The position numbers were made by a program, and so were the translations under genes. From DATJCV01 sp963707665 (GTDB lineage Bacteria; Pseudomonadota; Gammaproteobacteria; Burkholderiales; Burkholderiaceae_D), in contig CAVPQU010000006.1 in NCBI GenBank assembly GCA_963707665.1, positions 1 through 64,000 of the forward strand: a DNA stretch of 64,000 nt. The letters are read 5' to 3'. Positions 1-8,710 of the stretch are shown here, one piece after another. Positions within the stretch are counted from its first letter, which is position 1, and each line of letters starts with the position of its first letter. The notes beneath the pieces are model-generated. The model saw only the letters and a list, made by a program, of their open reading frames with translations. It did not search any database and was not told the origin of the DNA.

Positions 1-101
1 TGTCCCGATTGGCAGCCCTGCAAAAATCCCTTGAACTTACCGCAAGTGACTCGCTCTTACTGTTGCAGTTGCTTTTTTTCAACCACCACGAGGGAATCGT
101 C

Positions 102-293
102 ATGAACAAGGACCAAGTCAAAGGCGCAGCCAAAACGGCCGCCGGGAAGGTACAGGAAGGCGCTGGCAAGATGGTTGGCAGCCGCACACAGGAAGCCAAG
201 GGGCTAAGCAAGCAGGCTACCGGCAAGACGCAAAAAGCCATGGGCGACGTCAAAGAAACAGTCAAAAAAAGCCCAACCACCCGGCATCATTGA
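102..293 (+). CDS. CsbD family stress-response protein
   Basis: This small hydrophilic protein of 63 residues starts MNKDQVKGAAKTAAGKVQEG and has the alternating Lys/Gly/Ala pattern and the repeated GK.QE.GK segments of CsbD-like proteins, which are general stress proteins of unknown biochemical role. The reading frame is open further upstream, but the ATG at 102 is preceded by GAGGGAATCGTC, a usable ribosome binding site, and gives the family's normal length and N-terminus. The gene stands alone and is followed by a strong hairpin terminator at 321-347. It converges on the EamA gene. Family assignment is confident; function is not known. Confidence 0.88.
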   Translation: MNKDQVKGAAKTAAGKVQEGAGKMVGSRTQEAKGLSKQATGKTQKAMGDVKETVKKSPTTRHH

Positions 294-320
294 AATCGCC
301 GCCTCGCGGCACACTTCCGG

Positions 321-347
321 CCCACTCGCGCAACGAGTGGGTTTTTT
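321..347 (+). terminator. Rho-independent terminator of csbD
   Basis: An 8-bp perfect stem (CCCACTCG at 321-328 pairs with CGAGTGGG at 334-341) with a 5-base loop is followed by six T residues. It sits 28 bases after the csbD stop. Confidence 0.88.
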
Positions 348-1321
348 ATGTGTCAGAAGAATGCATTGCTGCTGCCGGTATTTTTCGATCCGCGTCTGCA
401 GCAGCCGGTTTGCCACCGGCCGCCAGCCACAGCACCCCGCCCAAGGTCAAGGCGCCTCCCAGCCACTGCCAGCCGACCAGCGATTCCGCCAATAGCCAGC
501 CGGCCAGCAGCACGGTGACGACCGGCTCCAGTGTCGACAGCATCGACGCCAGCGATGCACCCAGGCGTTTCAAGCCGGCAAAAAAAGCAATCACCGCCAC
601 CACCGTCGACACCAGCTGCGACACCGGCCACGCCTGCCCAACCGGCGAGCGACAGCGGCAAGCGCGGCGGCATGCCATTCATGCCGCTCAGCACAGCGAC
701 CGCGGCCAGCACTACCGCCGCGGAAATACAGACAATCGTGGTCGTCATGACCGGGTCGACGCCGCGCGTGATGCGGGTGCCAGCCACGATGTAAAGCGCG
801 TAGATCGCCGCCGCTGCCAGTGCAAGGCCAATCCCGGTCAGGCTGGCCCCGGCAGTGCTGGCCGCCAGGTTCGGCCCGATCACCAGCACGGTGCCGAGCC
901 CGCACAGCAGCAGCGCGCCCAATTTGCGCAAGGTGATCCGCTCATGCAGAAAAATTGCCGCCAGCACCGTCACGATGGTCGGATAGGTGTACAGCAACAG
1001 TGCCACCAGCGACGCCGGCGCATGATTCAGCGCAGCGAAATAACACCACGACATGCCGACGTAACCAATGCCACCCATCGCCGCCAGCCAGGCCACTGCG
1101 GCTGGCCGCGGCCATGGCACCCGGCGCCAGCGCACCACGCCCAGCAGGATCAAGCCGGCTGCGGCAAAGCGCAGCAGCAGCACACCCATTGTGTCGGCAC
1201 CGCCGGCATAGGCAAAGCGGGCAAAGATCGCCATCGCGCCAAAGCCAACGGCGGATAAGCCGATCAGAAGCGCGCCCTGCAGTCGTTCGCCACTACCACC
1301 GGCAGTTACATTCCTGGTCAA
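346..1321 (-). pseudogene. EamA/RhaT-type (DMT) transporter, frameshifted
   Basis: The two reading frames together encode a ten-helix drug/metabolite exporter of the EamA family. The first frame (TTG start at 1321, preceded by GGGGAG) carries the N-terminal EamA repeat, with GALLIGLSAVGFGAMAIFARFAY and a second repeat beginning near SLTGIGLALAAAAIYALYIV. Around position 615 the frame breaks. The last three helices (LVSTVVAVIAFFAGLKRLG, then MLSTLEPVVTVLLAGWLLAES) continue in another frame to 346. Dropping one G near 615 restores GVAGVALVSTVVAV. The substrate is unknown. The gene is divergent from glnS. It is inactive if the extra base is real and intact if it is a sequencing error. Confidence 0.8.
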
Positions 1322-1515
1322 AGCTCGCTCCCCGCACTTGGTTGATATCGCGTCGGCAAGCGCCGGCGCCTTTTGGGCGAAATTGTAACGTGTCACCGCT
1401 GGCGGCGAAGCGCCATCCGCCGCCCCTGGCTGGCACCGGCTTCGGCATCGGCCTCTACGGTAAAATGGTCCGAAACGCCCTCGTCCCCACTCCGGATCAA
1501 AAGACTGTCCCATAC

Positions 1516-3296
<1,781 letters not shown>

Positions 3297-5421
3297 TACG
3301 ATTGACTTCAGACTTGCGGCGCCTAATTCGAGCATCCCAATGCAATTGGCCAAATCCGGCAACGGGGAAATTGAACTTATTTTATTTCGTCGCATGAACC
3401 ACTAGGGAGACGACATGTTTCGGAACTTGGACGCCGCGTCGTGTCGAAGGTTCTTTTCGGACCCAAGGTCGTCCGATTGAGACTACGGGAAATCCTTTTC
3501 CAGTGATATTGGGTTGCATACGGGCATAACGAATTGAATCGTGGGCGGGAGACATCAAGCGCATCCGACTATTGAAATAGTCCAATATTCAACCTTGCTA
3601 CGGCAGTTTTAGGTAGACATTCAACAATAGGGAGTGCAGTGACCGCACAAAGCTATCAACAGCGAGATACCAACCTATTTGTCGTTTCGATGGTTTACCG
3701 TGGCTACTGTTGATAACTGAGATTTGAATCTGGCAAGCTCCAGAGACAGTCCTCGATGCGCAAGAAGTTTTTCGACTAGACAGCCCTGAATGATATTCGC
3801 TATCCACATCTGCTGAGTTCGTGTAAAGTCACGACAGAATCGTCGAGGATAAGCCATCCGTCTAATCTCTTAGTGCACTTCGTTGCGCCAGACATCGTCA
3901 TCAAGGAGAAGGGCAAATGTTATGCACTTGCACCACAAAACTGGCTGATGAGCGTACCGGACGAGCTGGACTCGAGTCCGGGATTATGTCGTAATATAAG
4001 TCTCTGCCACATCCGTCGAAGAATATATCTTGTCGACGAAGATACGGCGCGACTCGACAACTTCAGGAGGTACGTACTCAGCTTCTCAACAAGGGTTATA
4101 ACCGATCGCGTTGGGAACGCGCCTGTCTAAATGGCAGTGATTGTGACTGGCTTTTCGCGATAGGATGTCGTATCTAATGCGGAATTCTCGTACCAGTACG
4201 CTGCCCAGCCATGGGTTGCGGATGGCTTCTGGTACATATGAAAGTTGGATGGCTTGTGGCAAAGCTTGTGAGCATTAGACGGGCCTTTGCGAGGACTAGC
4301 CGCAGGTTCATCGAAATGTGTTCATCTATTGAGGTGAGGAAGAGAAGTTCCATCTTTCCGAGGGACCGCTCGTTGATACAAGTCAAGACTTCCTCGTGAG
4401 AACGTAATTGCGCATAAGATAAACGCTACGTTCGATGTTCACTGCGTTTCCGATTTGGAAGACGCAATCCAAACCAGAACTTTTGTTTCGTAAGATGCAG
4501 ATTCGACGCTTTGATGTTGGACCAAGAAAACTGAGGCCAGAAGGCATTTCTCGCTTATCAAATCCTGATCCTCGTTGGACGTGCTACTCGAGTACAGCTG
4601 GTCTAGGCTATTCCAGAAAGCAAATGTTCTATAGGACTGTGTAAATGCTGCGTTAGTAGGCTGGCGAAACAAATTCGAGCGACATATTTACGAAATCAGT
4701 GCATTCTGGAACGTTAACGTGTAGTCATCCGAGCCATAAATGGTTCCGCAGGCCTGGATATGGATTTAAATGATTAGGCGCTCGAAGATTCTTACGGTTT
4801 TTATTCAGATCACTCAAAACTATTGCCGTAGTTAGTTTAAAGTGCTGGATCTTTGAATTCAAACGTTTTCACTTGTCAACAATGGTTGGGAATGCGCTTG
4901 TACAAGCGAACATTCGGACCTTTAGTATGGCTCCAAAAGCTATACTCGCTCTCATTGCGAGATGTCTCGGACAGATCAACGTCACCGTGAAGACGGCAAT
5001 TTCATTAATAATCTCAGACGGAGCCGAGAAACAAGTAACTGGCTACAGACCTGTCGCAGCTGTTGTGTTATCACCAAAAGTGTTTCCACTGTCGCAGCCG
5101 TATAGGGGACAGCATAAGGTCGATCGCCTTAAGCGATTAAAGTCGCGATGATGAACTTTGGATTGTCTGTCTCTTGTCACAAGGATAGACATTTATCGCG
5201 CATCGCAATAGCAGTCACCGTTTGAATTTATACTGCTTGGCTATGGAAAACCGCTGCGAAAGAACTTGTCCAAATCTACCAGTAGTGGCGCAACTGACAT
5301 CGAATTTGGTCGACGTAAGAACGAATAGATCGACTGTACTCGTCGTATTGAGTCTAATTCCAATACCCGAGTCTCTCGGCTTAAAAGCAAACACTTTCTC
5401 GGAAGGAGTCATCAATATTCT
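3297..5421. other. Gene-free, AT-richer stretch of unknown origin
   Basis: These 2.1 kb contain only short overlapping open frames in all directions, with no recognisable domain, no signal peptide and poor ribosome sites. By eye the base composition is clearly less GC-rich than the flanks and lacks the third-position GC bias of the neighbouring genes. The stretch is bounded by the glnS 3' end on one side and a glnS fragment on the other. I see no transposase, tRNA, integrase or clear inverted repeats at the borders. It is most likely decayed foreign DNA. Confidence 0.5.
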
Positions 5422-5612
5422 TCGACATCTGTACTCGATGGCGCCTGCGGAAAGACCTCGACCACAAAGCGCCACGTGCACCGCCGTGCTGCGCCCGCTG
5501 AAACTGATCGTCGACAACGTTCCCGGAAAACCTGTCGGAACACGGCCCCGACGTACCCGCAGCTACCCGACGAACGCGGCCACCGCAGCTTCTCGATTAC
5601 GCGCGAACTGGA
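5422..5612 (+). pseudogene. glnS internal fragment A
   Basis: This segment aligns with glnS 2586-2783. Shared runs include CACCGCCGTGCTGCGCCCGC and the stretch encoding LRPLKLI, followed by TTCCCGGAAAACCTG. It has drifted and lost its frame. It begins with ATTCTTCGACAT, the same junction as fragment B at 8331, and ends directly at TTAAAGGGGTCAGG. The glnS piece is thus flanked by copies of the GGGGTCAG-type repeat (weak at 5404-5420, strong at 5613-5651). It is not expected to encode a product. Confidence 0.8.
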
Positions 5613-5670
5613 TTAAAGGGGTCAGGATTAAAGGGGTCAGAGTCAAATATTTTCCAGAGTCAAATATCTT
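5613..5670 (+). repeat. GGGGTCAG-type repeat, double copy plus partial third
   Basis: TTAAAGGGGTCAGG (5613-5626) is followed by TTAAAGGGGTCAGAGTCAAA plus TATT (5628-5651) and then by a partial AGAGTCAAATATCTT (5656-5670). The same tandem layout recurs at 8298-8332. Similar sequences are scattered in many proteobacterial genomes; no transposase for them is visible here. Confidence 0.75.
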
Positions 5671-5919
5671 CCAGATGTCACTACGCCTGCCAGCAGCACC
5701 CATGACCCCGATCCCAGACCTGAAGCGCGCGCGGACGATCGCGAGCTGGCTGGGCCGCCGTCGCCTGCGCCTTGGGCACCGCCGCGGCCCTTGCCGCGCC
5801 GCCCACCGAGCGCAGCGGCGCCTCCCAGTGGCCGCAATCGCTCTCGGCGAGCGACGCGGCCTGGACCGCTAGTCGAGACCCTGATCGCGCCCAGCGGAAT
5901 AGCGGTTCGATTTGCCTGA

Positions 5920-6201
5920 ACCGGCTTCGATGTCGAACCTTGTACGTTAGGCAGTGGATTATCTGAATCAGGCAGCTCGGATTCCGCAATTGGATTGACT
6001 CGTACGGCGACCCTTGAACAGCAAGCCAGGCAAGCTGTCAATCTACGAAATGCGTTCAGATCGGCGGCGCGCGCTGCAATGCTGGACCAGGAGGCGGCGG
6101 ACATGCTTCGCGCGACGTAATCCGAGTCACTTGGGATCAGGTCGTGCAAAAGTACTCGGCGACCACTCCGGATGATGAGCTTGTGGCAACGGATCATTGG
6201 T
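5920..6201 (+). pseudogene. Decayed protein-coding remnant, unidentified
   Basis: One frame reads through LEQQARQAVNLRNAFRSAAR and DQEAADMLRAT before a stop at 6118. The next frame continues with VTWDQVVQKYSATTPDDELV and ends at TAG 6199-6201. A third frame further on gives a short run with RIIGSGASVHAISVHRVAG. The protein-like composition across a single frame break suggests the tail of a lost gene, but I do not recognise the family. A repeat-like GGGTCAGAGTTAATTTA follows at 6298. Confidence 0.35.
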
Positions 6202-6297
6202 AGCGGCGCTAGCGTACACGCGATTTCGGTGCACCGCGTCGCTGGGCCTTACGCCGCCAAAGGAACCATGATCGGACTTTGGAGCAAACAAGACAAC

Positions 6298-6314
6298 GGG
6301 TCAGAGTTAATTTA
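6298..6314 (+). repeat. GGGTCAGAG-type repeat, partial
   Basis: GGGTCAGAGTTAATTTA matches the dispersed repeat core in its first nine bases and then diverges. It lies between the unidentified remnant and the DUF3297 gene. Confidence 0.5.
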
Positions 6315-6486
6315 TTTCTGAGATCCAACGGACCAACCCTACCCCTCCACCAGACAAGAGGCGATGCCCGCCTCGATGATCTTGATCCGCTTTCGCCTGC
6401 TCATGCCAAGCTGATCCCTGGCGAGGCAAGATACAATCGCGATAACGCCTACATCGCCCGTCCTTGCCGACGCATAGCCCAAGCCC

Positions 6487-6735
6487 ATGACCGACACGAC
6501 CCAACTCCCGCCGCTTCCCGATCGCCTTTCCATCAATCCACAGAGCCGCCACCACAACCCAGACGTGCTGAAGCACGAGGTCGGCATCAGGCTCAACGGC
6601 AAGGAACATACGAACGTGGAAGAGTATTGCATCAGCGAAGGATGGATTGCCGTGGCCTCCGGCAAGGCCAAGGATCGCAAGGGCAATCCGCTGCTGCTCA
6701 AGCTCAAAGGCCAGGTCGAGGCCTTTTATCGGTGA
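6487..6735 (+). CDS. DUF3297 family protein
   Basis: The 82-residue protein carries the full DUF3297 signature: LSINPQSRHHNP at the N-terminus, GIRLNGKEHTNVEEYCISEG in the middle and RKGNPLLLKLKGQVEAFY at the end. The family consists of short single-domain proteins, widespread in proteobacteria and without a known function. The start at 6487 gives the usual family length, although no clear Shine-Dalgarno is visible. The gene is monocistronic and ends at a bidirectional terminator shared with the DUF1993 gene on the other strand. Confidence 0.92.
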   Translation: MTDTTQLPPLPDRLSINPQSRHHNPDVLKHEVGIRLNGKEHTNVEEYCISEGWIAVASGKAKDRKGNPLLLKLKGQVEAFYR

Positions 6736-6756
6736 CCCGGATACGGGCCGCAGATG

Positions 6757-6787
6757 AAAACGCCACGCTTAAGCGTGGCGTTTTTTT
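6757..6787. terminator. Bidirectional rho-independent terminator
   Basis: A perfect palindrome (CGCCACGCTT/AAGCGTGGCG, 6761-6780) is preceded by AAAA and followed by seven T residues, so it can end transcription from both the DUF3297 gene (+) and the DUF1993 gene (-). Confidence 0.9.
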
Positions 6788-6813
6788 CAGGCGCCGGTTC
6801 TCCCGGACGCGCG

Positions 6814-7323
6814 TCAGAACTTGCCGATGAAGTCGCCCTTGCCGATCTCGACGCCGTTGTGGCGCAGGATGGCGTAAGCGGTCGTCACGTGGAACAGGAA
6901 ATTGGGCAGGCCAAAATGGACCAGGTAGTTCTGCCCCTGGAGCTGCATTTCGTAGGGCGCGCCCTTGTAGACGACGACCTCCCGGTCTTCGCTGCCGTTC
7001 ACCTGATCCGGCTTGACGGTGTCGAGAAAGGCTAGCGTTTTCGCGATGCGCGCATGGAGTTCCTCGAAGGTCTGCTCGGTGTCCGCAAACGAGGGAATGT
7101 CGATACCCGCGAGCCGGGCGGCGATGCCCTTGGCATTGTCGCTGGCGATCTGCACCTGCTTGGTCAAGGGAAGCATATCGGGATACAGGCGCGCCTGCAG
7201 CAGCACGGCCGGATCGATGTTTTTTTCGCGCGCATGCGCTTCCGCCTTGCCCAGAACGGCGTCCAGGCTTCGCAATAGTTGTTTCAGCAGCGGCACCGAT
7301 GCCGCGTACATGGAAATGCTCAT
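6814..7323 (-). CDS. DUF1993 domain-containing protein, copy 1
   Basis: The protein has 169 residues, the standard length for DUF1993 proteins, with the family's start MSISMYAASVPLLKQLL and the closing motif FHVTTAYAILRHNGVEIGK. The internal DTEQTFEELHARIAKTLAFL is also typical. The fold is thought to be a DinB-like four-helix bundle; no biochemical role is established. GAGGAG five bases upstream of the ATG supports the start. A paralogue at 27527 shares most of the sequence but carries a frameshift. Confidence 0.92.
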   Translation of the reverse strand: MSISMYAASVPLLKQLLRSLDAVLGKAEAHAREKNIDPAVLLQARLYPDMLPLTKQVQIASDNAKGIAARLAGIDIPSFADTEQTFEELHARIAKTLAFLDTVKPDQVNGSEDREVVVYKGAPYEMQLQGQNYLVHFGLPNFLFHVTTAYAILRHNGVEIGKGDFIGKF

Positions 7324-7414
7324 GATGGCTCCTCGTGAATAAGAAAGAAGGAAGGGTCAGCTTCGATTTAAAAATAAAACCAGGCTGTCCCTTTTGGTTT
7401 CAACGACCTTTGAT

Positions 7415-7891
7415 TCAGTGGTGATGGCCATGCTCACCATGCACGTGGCGATGCGTGATCTCTTCCGCGGTGGCGGCACGCACGCTTAACACTTCCGCTC
7501 CTACGCGCAAGGATTTACCGGCCAGCGGGTGATTGCCATCAAGCATGACCTGATCGCCCTTGATCTTGAGTACGGTGAAAACTTGCTCGTGCCCCGCATC
7601 GGTATAGCCTTCCAGTGTGCCGCCCACTTTGACTCCCGGCGGAAAATCCTTCTTGGAAATCGTGCGCATCAGGCTTTCATCGCGCAGGCCAAACGCGTCT
7701 TCAGGCGCCAGATTCATCGTGGCTTTGAAACCGGCTTCCTGCCCTTGCAGGGCGGCTTCCAGTTTCGGGAACAAATTGTCATAACCGCCGTGCAGATATG
7801 CAATCGGGGTTTTGCCGTTCTGGATTACCTTGCCGGTACTTTCGGCAACGGTCAGACGCAGGGTTACCGCAGTGTCCTTGTCAATTTTCAT
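7415..7891 (-). CDS. slyD: FKBP-type peptidyl-prolyl isomerase, SlyD-like
   Basis: The 158-residue protein has an FKBP domain (LRLTVAESTGKVI, PIAYLHGGYDNLFPKLEAALQG) interrupted by the insert-in-flap region (MNLAPEDAFGLRDESLM...FPPG) that defines SlyD-type prolyl isomerases and chaperones. The C-terminus ends in HRHVHGEHGHHH, a short metal-binding histidine tail. SlyD catalyses prolyl cis-trans isomerisation in the cytoplasm and handles nickel in enterobacteria. The gene is alone between the DUF1993 and KTSC genes, all on the minus strand. The Shine-Dalgarno is weak. Confidence 0.9.
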   Translation of the reverse strand: MKIDKDTAVTLRLTVAESTGKVIQNGKTPIAYLHGGYDNLFPKLEAALQGQEAGFKATMNLAPEDAFGLRDESLMRTISKKDFPPGVKVGGTLEGYTDAGHEQVFTVLKIKGDQVMLDGNHPLAGKSLRVGAEVLSVRAATAEEITHRHVHGEHGHHH

Positions 7892-7989
7892 GGGGCTTTT
7901 CTCGTATTAAAAGGGTTCGGAATTCAGTGCAGGCAGCAATATAAATCAAATGAGACAGCATCGAGGCATGAACGAGGCTCAGTCTTGCC

Positions 7990-8271
7990 TTAACTGCCCG
8001 CATCATCCTTGGGCGCTTTGAAGAGATCCTCGAGCGCCTGCGATTTCCCTTGAGGCTGCACCCGCCCCCGGCGGCCCGCGTATTCTTCTTCGATGTTGTC
8101 GCGGTAGTAGCTCCAGGCCGCTCCTGAAGTCGACAATTTGCGCCACACGTCCTCGCTGACGCCCGAATAATCGATGGCGCTGCCATCGTCGAACTCGACC
8201 CGCAGGACACGTTCGCGCCGGTCGTAGCCGATCGCCCGAAGTTTTCCGGCATTGATCTTTTTCATTTCCAT
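7990..8271 (-). CDS. KTSC domain-containing protein
   Basis: The 93-residue protein begins MEMKKINAGKLRAIGYDRRE and contains LRVEFDDGSAIDYSGVSEDVW followed by AWSYYRDNIEEEYAGRRG, which fits the KTSC domain (a short beta-rich domain found alone or beside nucleases, function unknown). A basic, glutamine-rich tail follows the domain. The ATG at 8271 has GGAGG five bases upstream and is preferred over an in-frame ATG at 8283. The promoter side is occupied by the repeat and glnS fragment B. Confidence 0.85.
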   Translation of the reverse strand: MEMKKINAGKLRAIGYDRRERVLRVEFDDGSAIDYSGVSEDVWRKLSTSGAAWSYYRDNIEEEYAGRRGRVQPQGKSQALEDLFKAPKDDAGS

Positions 8272-8297
8272 GATTGCCTCCATACGCGTTGAGGAAT

Positions 8298-8332
8298 AAG
8301 GGTCAGGCATAAGGGGGTCAGAGTCAAATATT
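8298..8332 (+). repeat. GGGGTCAG-type repeat, double copy
   Basis: AAGGGTCAGGCAT is followed by AAGGGGGTCAGAGTCAAATA and TT, the same tandem arrangement as at 5613-5651. It runs directly into glnS fragment B. Confidence 0.75.
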
Positions 8333-8334
8333 CT

Positions 8335-8570
8335 TCGACATGAGTACGCTCGAAGGTTACCTGCGCGAAGACCTCGACCCGAAAGCGGGAACGCCGAGCA
8401 AGGGCTACCTCCGCCTATTCGCCGGCAACAAGGTGCGACTGCGCTACAGCTACGTGGTCGAATGCACCGGCTGCGACATGGATGAAAACGGCAATGTGAT
8501 CGCGGTCCATTGCAACTACTTCGCGGACAGCAAGAGCGGCACTGACGGCAGCGCCAAAGGCACCCCGTAA
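8335..8570 (+). pseudogene. glnS internal fragment B
   Basis: An open frame from ATG 8340 encodes MSTLEGYLREDLDPK, matching glnS residues around 2589-2640. It then jumps directly to TPSKGYLRLFAGNKVRLRYS and on to NGNVIAVHCNYFADSKSG, matching glnS 2806-2976. About 165 bases of the parent gene are missing at the junction, and the frame ends soon after. Without the catalytic domain it cannot be a synthetase. It shares its left junction (ATTCTTCGACAT) with fragment A at 5422. Confidence 0.85.
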
Positions 8571-8710
8571 TGGGCGAAAGCGGGCGACAGTGGGCGACAG
8601 CGAACAGAAACGCCCGAAAGGACATAAAAAAGCGAAATGCTGGCGATTTCCGATTCGTCGTCGATGATGTCGACACTGCTCCGAAATTCGGCGGCTTGTT
8701 CAGCGTAGCC

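Noticed and set aside
290..1258. Open frame of 322 codons on the plus strand
   Set aside because: Antisense to the EamA gene. Its Arg/Gln/His-rich text is typical of a shadow frame.
5222..5872. Open frame of 216 codons across the island edge
   Set aside because: Runs through AT-richer DNA, the glnS fragment and the repeat, so it joins unrelated segments. It has no ribosome site.
8571..8620. GGGCGACAG tandem repeats suggesting a CRISPR or minisatellite
   Set aside because: Only two to three short imperfect units, without spacers of constant length.
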